Positions 1-8,494 of a stretch of DNA of 64,000 bases are shown here, piece after piece. Each line of letters starts with the position of its first letter. Within the stretch, counting starts at the first letter, position 1. The notes beneath the pieces were generated by a model. That model searched no databases. It was given only the letters and a program-made list of their open reading frames with translations, and was not told the DNA's origin. Source of the DNA: CADCTM01 sp049671305 (GTDB lineage: Bacteria; Cyanobacteriota; Cyanobacteriia; Cyanobacteriales; Coleofasciculaceae). A program made the position numbers and the translations under genes. The stretch covers positions 124,001-188,000 of the forward strand of contig JBATUR010000017.1 in assembly GCA_049671305.1 (NCBI GenBank), in the 5' to 3' direction.

Positions 1-609
1 GATTATCTCGCCCAAGGCACTCTTTATCCTGACGTAATTGAGTCCGCCGATACCAATGTAGACCCCAAAAGTGGTGAGCGAGTCGCAGTCAAAATTAAAA
101 GCCATCACAACGTTGGCGGACTGCCCAAAGACTTACGTTTTAAACTAGTGGAACCGTTGCGGAAACTCTTCAAAGACGAAGTGCGCAAAGTCGGACGCAG
201 CATCGGTTTACCCGAAGAAATTGTACGGCGGCAACCATTTCCAGGACCTGGTTTAGCAATTCGCATCATCGGCGAAGTCACAGCAGAACGCCTAAATATT
301 TTACGCGATGCTGATTTTATTGTCCGTGATGAAATTAACAAGCAAGGAATGTATCACGACTTTTGGCAAGCTTTTGCCGTGTTGTTACCGGTGCGGAGTG
401 TCGGCGTTATGGGCGACCAACGTACTTATGCTTACCCAATTGTGCTGCGCTTAATTAATAGTGAAGATGGCATGACAGCGGATTGGTCACGAGTTCCTTA
501 TGATTTATTGGAGACGCTTTCTAACCGCATTGTCAATGAAGTTAAGGGAGTTAACCGAGTAGTTTACGACATCACCTCCAAGCCCCCTGGCACCATCGAA
601 TGGGAATAA
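1..609 (+). CDS. guaA: GMP synthase (glutamine-hydrolysing), C-terminal part, 5' end outside window
   Basis: The open frame enters at base 1, so only about 202 C-terminal residues are present. GuaA amidates XMP to GMP with glutamine nitrogen and ATP, in cytosolic purine synthesis. The visible part is the end of the ATP-pyrophosphatase domain and the whole C-terminal dimerisation domain. Family motifs seen are KSHHNVGGLP, RRQPFPGPGLAIR, GDQRTYAYPIVLR and the terminal DITSKPPGTIEWE. A GTG at 148 is internal and not a start. A strong hairpin follows 11 bases after the stop. The family is certain; domain completeness upstream cannot be seen. Confidence 0.97.
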   Translation, partial: DYLAQGTLYPDVIESADTNVDPKSGERVAVKIKSHHNVGGLPKDLRFKLVEPLRKLFKDEVRKVGRSIGLPEEIVRRQPFPGPGLAIRIIGEVTAERLNILRDADFIVRDEINKQGMYHDFWQAFAVLLPVRSVGVMGDQRTYAYPIVLRLINSEDGMTADWSRVPYDLLETLSNRIVNEVKGVNRVVYDITSKPPGTIEWE

Positions 610-619
610 ACTAATCGTA

Positions 620-642
620 GAGACGTTCCGTTGGAACGTCTC
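620..642. repeat. Perfect 10-bp hairpin after guaA (dispersed palindrome, possible terminator)
   Basis: GAGACGTTCC (620-629) and GGAACGTCTC (633-642) form a perfect 10-bp stem around a 3-base loop. It lies just after the guaA stop and could end its transcript, but no T run follows. Its look (GTAGAGACGT...ACGTCTCT) resembles palindromic elements that I recall as dispersed in Nostocales genomes; that link is from memory. Confidence 0.7.
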
Positions 643-754
643 TCGGTTGAAACATCTCTTGAGAAGTATTAAAAAATTTTAATAAAAGCTTTATCGTTAA
701 TTTATGTATACACAGCAAACTCATTAATGTAAGCGCCCTAGATAAATAACACCA

Positions 755-1345
755 ATGAGTTCACTACAAAAAGTTGCCAAACCCAGAACCAACTCTGCTT
801 TCAAAGCCCTAATGTCTATCCATTGGTGGATGGCAGGTTTCTATCTTGTCTTGTTTACAACTGGAACATTTATGTCTCAGTTGCCCAGAGAATTTCCGAT
901 CCGTAGTCCGCTTTATGATTTTCATAAATCCATCGGCACATTGGTGATGGCATTGCTAACTTGGAGAATTTTGGTTTTATTGCGCGTCTGGTGGAAAAAA
1001 TATACCAAACGTCAGCCCAAATTTTCACGGGAGTGGTTTAAAAATTTTGCCATCCACTCGATTTTATATGTATTTATGTGGGCGGTTCCGGTAACAGGGT
1101 TTTTGCTTTCCAACTCATTTAAAAGCAATAATGTCAAGTTTTTTGGGCTGCCTTTACCTGACATTTTCCCTCAAAATTCGGCAATGGTTGATGTGGGTAG
1201 AAATTTACATTTCTGGTTGTCTTATACATTTTTGGCATTTACAATCTTGCATATTGGAGCACAGTGGAAGGTAGCAAAAGCCTTATGGCGCAGGTTTGCC
1301 AAGGCAATGAAAACTCGCTTTAATTCTAAGGGAATTGCCGAATAA
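755..1345 (+). CDS. Cytochrome b561 family membrane protein
   Basis: A 196-residue protein with four hydrophobic segments, the usual length for bacterial b561. Family members are di-haem b-type cytochromes that pass electrons across or within the inner membrane, often to or from quinones. Candidate haem-ligand histidines lie in each helical segment: SIHWWMAGF (about residue 23), YDFHKSIGTL (about 56), NFAIHSILY (about 96) and RNLHFWLSYTFLAFTILH (about 151 and 165). The N-terminus has several basic residues, consistent with a cytoplasmic start. It is followed within a few bases by a decayed sensor-kinase gene. The physiological donor and acceptor cannot be told from sequence. Confidence 0.85.
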   Translation: MSSLQKVAKPRTNSAFKALMSIHWWMAGFYLVLFTTGTFMSQLPREFPIRSPLYDFHKSIGTLVMALLTWRILVLLRVWWKKYTKRQPKFSREWFKNFAIHSILYVFMWAVPVTGFLLSNSFKSNNVKFFGLPLPDIFPQNSAMVDVGRNLHFWLSYTFLAFTILHIGAQWKVAKALWRRFAKAMKTRFNSKGIAE

Positions 1346-1349
1346 ACCC

Positions 1350-1915
1350 ATGATAGAAAATTCAACAAACAAGATCAGCGTTACATTTAAAGGTTGGCGT
1401 CTGTTTGGGGGAATTCGACCCCGTATTTTAGTTTGGTACTTTTTATTAACTGCCGCCTCAGCCTTGATCTCGATTCAAGTAACACGGCAAATTTCTTGCG
1501 ATAGCGAAGCGGAACCTTCTGTTCATCGCTTAAAAACTCAATTGGAAGCAGCTATAGTTAGAGAAATTGAGCGATTTAATCAATTTCAACAGCAACAAAT
1601 ACCGCTGGACTTTTTGCTCAATTTCTCTCTAATTATGCAGTAACTCCCAATGAATACATCATCACGCTGCTGAACGATAAAATCTACAAAACTATTCTGC
1701 AATTACCAGCACAGTTACAAAATTTACCAAAGTTAATCCACAAATTTAGTGGATTTTCTCAACCGCAAAGAGGACGTTTGTATACCTCTACGCAACGGAT
1801 TATTTATGTTATAAAGCAAGTTAAAGACGGCGCGATAATCATCGCAATTCATGATGCTATAGCGAATTATCAAGCCAGAACAAATGCCATAATTTATGTT
1901 TTACTCACAATTTAG
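1350..1915 (+). pseudogene. Decayed N-terminal sensor region of a membrane histidine kinase
   Basis: The ATG at 1350 opens a frame with one membrane helix (about RILVWYFLLTAASALISI) and an extracytoplasmic stretch, which stops at 1641. The neighbouring frame continues the same protein without stops: LFAQFLSNYAVTPNEYIITL up to the second helix (NAIIYVLLTI) and a stop at 1913-1915. A single-base shift near 1610 would join the two. The arrangement helix, about 150 residues, helix is that of a periplasmic sensor domain. HAMP, HisKA and ATPase domains should follow but are absent. An insertion-like GCGATAGCGAAGCGG stretch lies at about 1498-1513. I call it a frameshifted and truncated remnant; the kinase assignment rests on architecture and is moderate. 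Confidence 0.6.
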
Positions 1916-2286
1916 TCTCTATTAGGGATAAAATTTGGATATATTTTGCAGCCAGACGCCAAGGCTAACGCTACGCTATCGGTTACATAAAAATAGCTTT
2001 TTCACTGTTTAATAATTGCCCATAATGGCTTAAATGTTTCAGAACTATGCTCTTCTAAAACCTAAGCTAAAATACCTTGATTAAAGTGACTTACGGACGT
2101 ACATTGCCAAAATTTATTTTTTTTGAACCTATAAATGTTTCTAATTCATCCAGTTCCCCAACTTCACCGGATCACATCTTCTTTTGGTGCATCTGGTAGC
2201 TGTTTTCCCAATTGTTTGACCCAATAGGCGATCGCACTTCATAGACAACATCAACTACCCAAGCTTCTATACGTACATGACAAGGG
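1916..2286. other. Gene-free stretch with a short dispersed repeat
   Basis: No convincing gene is seen. At 1964-1981 lies GCTAACGCTACGCTATCG, a form of the GCGATAGCGTAGCGTTAGC short repeats common in filamentous cyanobacteria (from memory). The rest is AT-rich. A reverse-strand frame ending at about 2158 (AYWVKQLGKQLPDAPKEDVIR then stop) looks protein-like but is only some 20 residues long. Confidence 0.4.
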
Positions 2287-2901
2287 TCAATCAAGTTTTT
2301 GAGCAATGATATAAACATGATTCTCAGGATATTGATCATATTCAAGGTGAAGACACGTACAATGCTGCTCATTCAGAATCTTTAGGAAAGCATTAACACC
2401 CAGCGTGCTGTACTCAAAATTCTGTCCTTGAAATGTTCCAGAAACTTCGCTTTGTTTATATCCACCCCCACAGGTGAACATAAGTACGCCATGACCTTCA
2501 AGAGCATCACATAGCTTTTTCACAACAAATTCCTGCCTATCTAACGGTAGATGAAACGTGCTGTCCCAAGCAACTACCAAGCTGTAAGATTTGGGAGGAC
2601 TCCAACAGCAGATGTCTTCCCGATAGAAGGTGATGTCTGGATGCAGTTGTTTAGCTAAATCAATCATTTCCGCAGAAATGTCAAGTCCTTCCACCTGAAA
2701 TCCATATTCGCTTAGGACTTTAACAAAACGCCCACTGCTGCCACACCCTATATCAATAGCAAAATGCTTCTTAGAAGCGAATTTGATAGCCCGCTCCAAC
2801 TGTGCAATACCATAAAGCGAATCTTGATGATGAGTTTGCCACCATCGGGCAATACGATCATATCGAGCGGCTGTATCTTCTGGATGCATATTTAACCTCA
2901 C
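2287..2901 (-). CDS. Class I SAM-dependent methyltransferase, substrate unknown
   Basis: A 204-residue protein with a Rossmann-type methyltransferase fold. Motif I is AIDIGCGSSGRF (about residues 49-60), followed by GLDISAEMIDLA (about 72-84) for the ribose-binding acidic loop, and VVAWDSTFHLP (about 109-119) in the motif IV region. The N-terminus (YDRIARWWQ) is typical of small-molecule methyltransferases of the UbiE/Methyltransf_11/25 type. The methyl acceptor cannot be inferred. A second ATG four codons in is an equally possible start. It stands alone and is divergent from hemJ. Confidence 0.85.
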   Translation of the reverse strand: MRLNMHPEDTAARYDRIARWWQTHHQDSLYGIAQLERAIKFASKKHFAIDIGCGSSGRFVKVLSEYGFQVEGLDISAEMIDLAKQLHPDITFYREDICCWSPPKSYSLVVAWDSTFHLPLDRQEFVVKKLCDALEGHGVLMFTCGGGYKQSEVSGTFQGQNFEYSTLGVNAFLKILNEQHCTCLHLEYDQYPENHVYIIAQKLD

Positions 2902-3181
2902 TCATGGCTTTCTAAATCCTATCGCCCACCAGTTAATTCAAGCTTAGGTGGATTATCAGGAAAGTTTCGGCTTAAAGTCCCAAATTGACCTGTTAGGCTG
3001 ACAATCTTAGGTATTGTCTATCTAATTTACTTGTGTAGAGTCAGCTTTCGTTTTTGCTAGCCTGGTTAAAGGCGATTGTTGCTATTTGTAGCAGATTAGC
3101 GTGAGCGCCCTTGAGTCGCCACACTGACAATGGTAAATAATTGTAGTGGCAGAAAAGTCAAAGCAACGAAGGAATTGATTC

Positions 3182-3778
3182 ATGGCTTATCAATGGTTTA
3201 AAGCATTTCATCTGATTGGTATTGTTGTCTGGTTTGCTGGGTTGTTTTATATCGTGCGTCTTTTTGTCTATCACGCCGAAGCTTCTCTGGAACCGGAACC
3301 AGCAAAAACGATTTTGATTAACCAATATCAAATTATGGAGAAGCGTCTTTATAACATTATTACGACGCCGGGAATGGTGGTAACGGTGGTGATGGCAATT
3401 GGTTTATTAACAACTGAACCGGAAGTTTTAAAAGACAGATGGCTACATATTAAACTAGCTTTTGTGGCGGCGTTGCTGGTTTATCATTTCTATTGTGGTC
3501 GAATTATGCGCCGACTGGCAAAGGGAGAATGCAATTGGAGTGGTCAGCAATTTCGTGCTCTTAATGAAGCACCAACAATTTTGCTGGTTGCAATTGTCTT
3601 GCTTGCGGTATTCAAGAATAATTTACCAACGGATATTACTGCCTGGGGTATTTTTGGCATGATTATTGTGATGGCGGTGACGATTCAACTTTACGCGAAA
3701 AAACGCAAGCGGGATAAAGAGATTTTGGCAGCATCTCAAGAAGAGGATGATCAGTTAACTCAACCGTTATCTACTTAG
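3182..3778 (+). CDS. hemJ: Protoporphyrinogen IX oxidase, HemJ type
   Basis: HemJ oxidises protoporphyrinogen IX to protoporphyrin IX, the last step shared by haem and chlorophyll synthesis; it is the usual isofunctional replacement for HemY/HemG in cyanobacteria. The 198-residue protein has four membrane helices and the family start FKAFHLIGIVVWFAGLFYIV, with the conserved histidine at residue 10, and MEKRLYNIITTPGM around residue 51. The C-terminal tail is cytoplasmic and acidic, rich in E and Q. The ATG at 3182 is preceded by GAAGGAA at good distance. A hairpin lies about 70 bases after the stop. Confidence 0.93.
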   Translation: MAYQWFKAFHLIGIVVWFAGLFYIVRLFVYHAEASLEPEPAKTILINQYQIMEKRLYNIITTPGMVVTVVMAIGLLTTEPEVLKDRWLHIKLAFVAALLVYHFYCGRIMRRLAKGECNWSGQQFRALNEAPTILLVAIVLLAVFKNNLPTDITAWGIFGMIIVMAVTIQLYAKKRKRDKEILAASQEEDDQLTQPLST

Positions 3779-3845
3779 AGGGCGTTGCCTATCTTGAGTC
3801 ATCAATTTTGAGTAATGCTTTTGTGGCAGTTGCCAAAAATAGGAA

Positions 3846-3871
3846 GAGGGTAAGCACCTTTGTTTACCCTC
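3846..3871 (+). terminator. Hairpin downstream of hemJ
   Basis: GAGGGTAA (3846-3853) pairs perfectly with TTACCCTC (3864-3871) across a 10-base loop. It lies 68 bases after the hemJ stop in the convergent gap with the CDF gene. No long T run follows, so its terminator role is tentative. Confidence 0.5.
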
Positions 3872-3943
3872 AAGAGAAAAATTAGGCTCAAAATTGGTGA
3901 CGGTTAAGAATAGTAGTCGCTTAGTTTATCCTTTCTTTATCTT

Positions 3944-3993
3944 TGTGGAAAACTTGCCAAATTCTGTGGAAAAGTAGAAGCTTCTGTGGAAAA
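3944..3993 (+). repeat. Three tandem TGTGGAAAA 9-mers (candidate DnaA boxes)
   Basis: TGTGGAAAA occurs at 3944-3952, 3965-3973 and 3985-3993, spaced 21 and 20 bp, in the convergent gap between hemJ and the CDF gene. The complement, TTTTCCACA, is the DnaA-box form described for cyanobacteria. A fourth exact copy in the other orientation is at 4106-4114 and a one-mismatch copy at 4136-4144, both inside the CDF gene. The exact 9-mer was not noticed elsewhere in the window. No dnaA or dnaN gene is nearby, so this may be an origin, a DnaA-titration site or coincidence. Confidence 0.5.
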
Positions 3994-4014
3994 CTAGGGC
4001 TTTGTTGCTGAATT

Positions 4015-4929
4015 TTATGGCTCAAAACTGACTCTTATTGATTGATAAGCAGGAGGTTCGACATGAATTAAAACTCGAACTGGACTAAAGCGTTGTTCTA
4101 AAATATTTTCCACATCCTCGGTAATTTGGTGAGCTGTTTCCACATCTTGAGCATCTACAATCATGTGCATTTCAATGAAGACTTGACGCCCCAAAAGTCC
4201 CCGTGAGGCGATATCGTGACAGTTAATTACACCAGGAACTTGCATAACAACGTCTCGAATTGCTTCTGGTGCGATCGCCATTTCATCAACTAACCAAGGC
4301 AAATTTTCTCTCAAAACGTTCCAACCACTACGGAATACTAGTAAGGCAACGGGGAATGAGAGTATGACATCAAGCCACTGAAGTTGTGGTAAATTCCATA
4401 AGTTTCCTTGCCAAACTGCAATTAACCCGGCAAGGACTGTAATTGTTACCCAAACATCGCTCATGGTATGTTGAGCATCGGCGATTAAAATTGCGCTGCC
4501 AACTCGTTTGCCAACACCCCGCTCGTAGTAAGTTACAAATATATTGATTCCTAAAACTAGCAGCAATAACCATAATTCTGGAGCTGAGATTGTAATGGGG
4601 GCGGAGTTTTTAAATAGTCGCTCAATGGCACTTCGCAGAATTTCAAAACAAGCGATTCCGAGAAAGGCGGCAATTCCCAAGGCGCCGACTGCTTCAAATT
4701 TTTGATGTCCATAGGGATGATCGCGATCAGGTGTGGGGGCAGAAAATCGACTGGCAATTAAGCCGAGAACGTTGTTGGCACTATCGGTCACACTATGTAA
4801 GGCATCTGCTTGTAAACTTAGTGAACCTGTCCAAAATCCGACGACGGCTTTTAAGGACATGACCAAGAGATTAAGGACTAAGGTAATTAATAATACTTTG
4901 CGGACTTCGCCTCGATTATCTAACAACAC
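4015..4929 (-). CDS. Cation diffusion facilitator (CDF) family transporter
   Basis: A 304-residue inner-membrane metal/proton antiporter of the CzcD/FieF class, which exports Zn, Fe, Mn or similar divalent ions. Six helices are followed by a cytoplasmic ferredoxin-like C-terminal domain (about residues 205-295, with HMIVD and EDVE). The helix II metal site is visible as ADALHSVTDSANN (about 42-54), the cytoplasmic loop as DHPYGHQKFE (about 70-79), and the helix V site as ADAQHTMSDV (about 150-159). Helix II carries the D/H...D pattern; metal choice (Zn, Fe or Mn) cannot be fixed from these residues. It stands alone, convergent with hemJ. Confidence 0.93.
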   Translation of the reverse strand: MLLDNRGEVRKVLLITLVLNLLVMSLKAVVGFWTGSLSLQADALHSVTDSANNVLGLIASRFSAPTPDRDHPYGHQKFEAVGALGIAAFLGIACFEILRSAIERLFKNSAPITISAPELWLLLLVLGINIFVTYYERGVGKRVGSAILIADAQHTMSDVWVTITVLAGLIAVWQGNLWNLPQLQWLDVILSFPVALLVFRSGWNVLRENLPWLVDEMAIAPEAIRDVVMQVPGVINCHDIASRGLLGRQVFIEMHMIVDAQDVETAHQITEDVENILEQRFSPVRVLIHVEPPAYQSIRVSFEP

Positions 4930-5156
4930 AGATACAACCCAATTAATGATTAGCTGTGATATTAAGTTTAGTCATAAAGTGCTAGAAACAATTGCTAATT
5001 TAGAGGTTATGAGTTAGCTAAACTCAATAAATTGTTAGTCTTATTGAGACTATTTCTACTAATAATGTTCTAACTTGCCCAATTATCTGGTAAATTTTTG
5101 CAGGGACTTAATTAGAGTTTCTAGCATTAATTTTTCAATAATAAGATTTTCAACTT

Positions 5157-5507
5157 ATGGTTTCTTCTCAACTCGTACTTAACTTGATTGAAGGTTCGGT
5201 TTCTTTTGGGTTTACTGCTGAGGCGGCGCAAGATTTGCAGAGTGCGATCGCTCTTTTAATGCAAAGTCTGAAAGCTGCTAGTCAGTCGGCGGGTGGCGGC
5301 AGCAAACCAACTCCTCAAAAATCAATGGAATACCGATTTTCTGGAGATGTCTTTTTGGAAGTTTTCTGCAACCCCAACATCTGGCCCAGTCCTTTTGCTG
5401 CTAAAGTTTTGATTACACTGCGAGATGAGCGCATCCGTCTAACGACAGAAGCTGAATTGACTCGCCTAATTGAGGATGTTAATCAATATCTAGAGCAGGT
5501 TGGTTGA
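5157..5507 (+). CDS. Conserved cyanobacterial protein of unknown function
   Basis: A 116-residue soluble protein with no signal peptide or membrane helix. It looks like a conserved cyanobacterial family: an N-terminal LVLNLIEGSVSFGFTAEAAQ segment, a Gly/Ser-rich linker at about 46-52, then YRFSGDVFLEVFCNPN and KVLITLRDERIRL, which suggest a small alpha/beta fold. I do not recognise a domain with known function. The ATG at 5157 has no clear ribosome binding site. A strong bidirectional hairpin lies 105 bases after the stop. Confidence 0.75.
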   Translation: MVSSQLVLNLIEGSVSFGFTAEAAQDLQSAIALLMQSLKAASQSAGGGSKPTPQKSMEYRFSGDVFLEVFCNPNIWPSPFAAKVLITLRDERIRLTTEAELTRLIEDVNQYLEQVG

Positions 5508-5829
5508 ATTGGTATTTAAGGTAATTGGATTAGTTCGTTTTGATGGAAGATGCCACACTTTAAAAAGCAGCCGCTAAACTATTAGTCAATATTTAACCTT
5601 AAAATACTGAAAAAACCAGAGCTTTCAACTCTGGTTTTCGCAATAAAAGGAATATTCTTCCCTGATTAAAAGTGTTCTGATCTCAATATTCTTATCTACT
5701 CTAGCAATTATGCAGCTCTTGAAAACATAAGGTTGAAGAATGGAGTTCAATCCAAGGGCTGTTGTAGAGTAAGTTATATTCGTGTTCTTTAGGGCAGTTT
5801 AGCTGACTATCGTCTTTTTTAGTGCTTTC
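5508..5829. other. Intergenic gap, hairpin only
   Basis: Apart from the hairpin at 5612-5638 listed separately, no gene or other structure is seen in these 322 bases. Confidence 0.5.
5612..5638. terminator. Bidirectional terminator, 10-bp perfect stem
   Basis: AAAACCAGAG (5612-5621) pairs with CTCTGGTTTT (5629-5638) around a 7-base loop. T runs on both sides make it a plausible rho-independent terminator for the upstream + gene and for the DUF4327 gene arriving on the - strand. Confidence 0.75.
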
Positions 5830-6072
5830 TTAGTCGTTATCCCACACTTCGGAACCCAATAAATCTGCAACACGATCTCTTAATAGGAAGTTGCATCTCT
5901 CTAACTCGCCTTCTATGCAAACCCATTCGCGGGCTGGAATATATTGGCAAAGAACATAAATAGGTTGCTGACGGCTGACGACACCTTTTTCTACTAAGTG
6001 CCGTGCTTCGTCTTGGATAACGTCGATGGAATAACGTGTTGTAGAAGTAGACTGCATCAAGTTGAGACTCAT
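5830..6072 (-). CDS. DUF4327 family protein
   Basis: An 80-residue cytosolic protein matching the small cyanobacterial DUF4327 family, whose function is unknown. Diagnostic stretches are YSIDVIQDEARHLVEKGV, SRQQPIYVLCQYIPAREW and the terminal LRDRVADLLGSEVWDND. Length is normal for the family. The start at 6072 is preferred over the longer overlapping frame because the conserved sequence begins just after it. It stands alone, with a gap of about 250 bases between it and the next - strand gene. Confidence 0.88.
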   Translation of the reverse strand: MSLNLMQSTSTTRYSIDVIQDEARHLVEKGVVSRQQPIYVLCQYIPAREWVCIEGELERCNFLLRDRVADLLGSEVWDND

Positions 6073-6318
6073 AGGTATTACCCGGATAAATTACGGTGCT
6101 AAAACAACTATAAACCAATAATCGTTAGCGTGAAAAGAAATATTATTCAGTATAGAAGATTACAAATAACAGTCAATGTAAAACCTGATCGTTTTTGGCA
6201 CGACCTAAGTCCTCCTTTATGTAGAAACTTTTTGCTGTGGAGCCTTTAGTTAAATGAACTTAGTAAGGACTACTTGACGTTTCATCTCAAGCAAAGATTA
6301 GTTGTCAATTAAAACAAG

Positions 6319-7941
6319 TTAAAGAAATAGCGTAGAGGTATTAACCGGGTTATTTTGGGAGAACAAGACATCAAGAGCGATCGCTTGTGCTTGAGGCATT
6401 TGTCCGTAGGAAAAGACAAACGGTGTATTAAACGGCAGGTTGGGCAAGAATTGCTGTAATACATAAGGGCTACCATATATTACCATAGCCTGTAAATCGC
6501 CTGTTTTCAACAATCTCTGAAACCAATCTTCAGCTACCGGCGTTAACCCAGCACTACCACGAAAGGGGTTGCCTCGGATGAAAACCTGTAGCAGAGTGGG
6601 TTTTGAAGCATGGTGATGTGTTTCCTCTTCCTGCCGGGGTGTATTACGGTCAACAAATTGTAATTCATAACCCAACTGCCGTGGCACAGTTACGGCAGGC
6701 GTGTTTCGTCCCAAAAAGTCGGCTGCCAAGACATCATCCACCACAATCAAGTTGCGGAACTTACCGACGCCATCATGGGATTCTAGGCACAATGGCAGCT
6801 TACCGCCGATTTGTTGAGAGTCGAGCAGGATGTTGGCAACTGTATTTAAGGCGGCGGGTTGGGCGAGTTGGGTAAGATCAAGCTGGCTTTTTGAGGCAAT
6901 TACTTTGGCTTTAGCTTTCCAGATCCGTTCTACAGAAGCATGAATGCGTGATGCTGAAATTCGCCCAGACTGAACCGCATCGCATATCGCCTTGATCGCT
7001 GTTTCGGGATTAACTGGCATTAACAAAATATCCGCCCCGGCTTCTACCGCCATGACAGGCGCTTCGTCGGCTCCATAACGATGGGCAATTGCTCCCATAA
7101 TCAAGGCATCGGTGACAATTAAGCCTTCAAACTTCATACTGTCGCGCAGTAAGTTTGTCAAAACCAGCTTTGATAAAGTAGCTGGCAGCTTTTCATCCCA
7201 AGCCGGAATTAAAAGATGAGCGCTCATGATCGCATCAACTCCAGAGGCGATCGCTTCTTGAAACGGTGGCAACTCAATCTCTGCCAGTCGCGGCGGTGTG
7301 TGGCGTAATACAGGCAGCTCAATATGAGAATCAACGGCTGTGTCACCGTGACCAGGAAAATGTTTAGCAGTAGTTAAGACGCCATAACTTTGGGCACCTT
7401 TAATAAAGGCATTGGCAAGTTTGCTGACAACTTCTGGCGTCTCTCCAAATGCCCGGACATTAATCACAGGATTTTGGGGATTATTATTAACATCAACAAT
7501 GGGAGCAAGCAGCCAATTAATGCCAATTGCTAAAGCTTCTTTGGCAGTAATTGCGCCCATTTCTGTAGCATATAATTGGGCTTGAGCTAAGTTTTTGGCT
7601 GCTATGGCGCTAATTGCCATTGGTGGCGGAAACCAAGTTGCTCCTCCAAAGCGCTGCCCTACACCTTCTTCGATATCGGCAGCAATTAATAAGGGTATGT
7701 TTGCCCAGTTTTGCAGTTGTTGTGTCCGCAAGCAGAGTTCCCCCGCACTCCCACCCAGTAAGATGACTCCACCAACTCCTATATTTTGAACTAGATGTTG
7801 TAGTTGCTCGGCTTGTGGTTCCCAAGCTGGGTATTGAATTTGGTGGTCAAATAAGTAGCCAGACGCCCTGACTACAATCATTTGAGCAACTTGTTGTTCT
7901 AGGGAGTCGTTTAAATTGGGCAGGGGTTGGGGTGTTGTCAA
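6319..7941 (-). CDS. Glycoside hydrolase family 3 protein (beta-N-acetylhexosaminidase type)
   Basis: A 540-residue protein whose first 330 or so residues form a GH3 TIM-barrel of the NagZ type, which removes N-acetylglucosamine from peptidoglycan fragments during wall recycling. The signature KHFPGHGDTAVDSH (about 192-205) and the nucleophile region GLIVTDALIMGAI (about 272-284, Asp in VTDA) are present. The C-terminal 200 residues are a second, less conserved GH3-like domain. No signal peptide is seen, so a cytoplasmic enzyme is likely. The start overlaps the rbfA stop by four bases (ATGA), so the two are translationally coupled in one operon. Exact substrate is inferred from family only. 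Confidence 0.88.
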   Translation of the reverse strand: MTTPQPLPNLNDSLEQQVAQMIVVRASGYLFDHQIQYPAWEPQAEQLQHLVQNIGVGGVILLGGSAGELCLRTQQLQNWANIPLLIAADIEEGVGQRFGGATWFPPPMAISAIAAKNLAQAQLYATEMGAITAKEALAIGINWLLAPIVDVNNNPQNPVINVRAFGETPEVVSKLANAFIKGAQSYGVLTTAKHFPGHGDTAVDSHIELPVLRHTPPRLAEIELPPFQEAIASGVDAIMSAHLLIPAWDEKLPATLSKLVLTNLLRDSMKFEGLIVTDALIMGAIAHRYGADEAPVMAVEAGADILLMPVNPETAIKAICDAVQSGRISASRIHASVERIWKAKAKVIASKSQLDLTQLAQPAALNTVANILLDSQQIGGKLPLCLESHDGVGKFRNLIVVDDVLAADFLGRNTPAVTVPRQLGYELQFVDRNTPRQEEETHHHASKPTLLQVFIRGNPFRGSAGLTPVAEDWFQRLLKTGDLQAMVIYGSPYVLQQFLPNLPFNTPFVFSYGQMPQAQAIALDVLFSQNNPVNTSTLFL

Positions 7942-8336
7942 GTTTCTGCCTCTGGTATGTCGGTTTCTGGTTCTTTGTTTTGACGCTCTTGAGAAAGCTG
8001 GGTGAGTAGGGTGAGAATGCGATCGCCTCGTTCAATGCCTCTGTCTTCGATAAAGGCGATTTCCGGTGTGCGACGGAGGCGGAGGCGCTTGCCTAATTCT
8101 CGACGCACAAAGCCTGTGGCTGATTTTAAGCCAGCCATTGTTTCTGCTCTTGCTTCGTCGGTGCCATAAATTGACACGTAGATTTTAGCGTGCTGGAGGT
8201 CGCCGGAAACGTCCACCAGGGTTATGCTAACCATACCTGCACCCACGCGCTCATCTTTGAGTTCGTGGAGTACCATTTGGCTTACTTCTTCTTGAATTAA
8301 TGCGCCAACGCGGGACACACGGCGACTTGTAGCCAT
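7938..8336 (-). CDS. rbfA: 30S ribosome-binding factor A
   Basis: RbfA is a single-KH-domain protein needed for late 30S subunit maturation and cold adaptation. The 132-residue chain starting MATSRRVSRVGALIQEEVSQ has the family motifs HELKDERVGAGMVSITLVDVSGDLQHAKIYVSIYG split along the KH fold, then LGKRLRLRRTPEIAF. The reading frame stays open 34 codons upstream, but conserved sequence begins at the ATG at 8336. The stop overlaps the start of the GH3 gene by four bases. Confidence 0.95.
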   Translation of the reverse strand: MATSRRVSRVGALIQEEVSQMVLHELKDERVGAGMVSITLVDVSGDLQHAKIYVSIYGTDEARAETMAGLKSATGFVRRELGKRLRLRRTPEIAFIEDRGIERGDRILTLLTQLSQERQNKEPETDIPEAET

Positions 8337-8494
8337 AAAAACCTCTCTGCTACAGTACGGGCAGGTGTTGTTTGTCTGCCTCAGTTTGTTGCCTCTTGGG
8401 AATTTTGACAGGTAATAGATTGCTGTGACTTCCACCAAAGGGGAGATCCACCAATTGCTATTTTGTCAAATATTCCTTAAGGTCAATTACTAGT

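Noticed and set aside
2172..2372. 66-codon - strand frame and a short AYWVKQLGKQLP-like frame downstream of the methyltransferase
   Set aside because: The long frame overlaps the methyltransferase end and lacks protein-like composition; the other is only about 20 codons and is closed by a nearby upstream stop.
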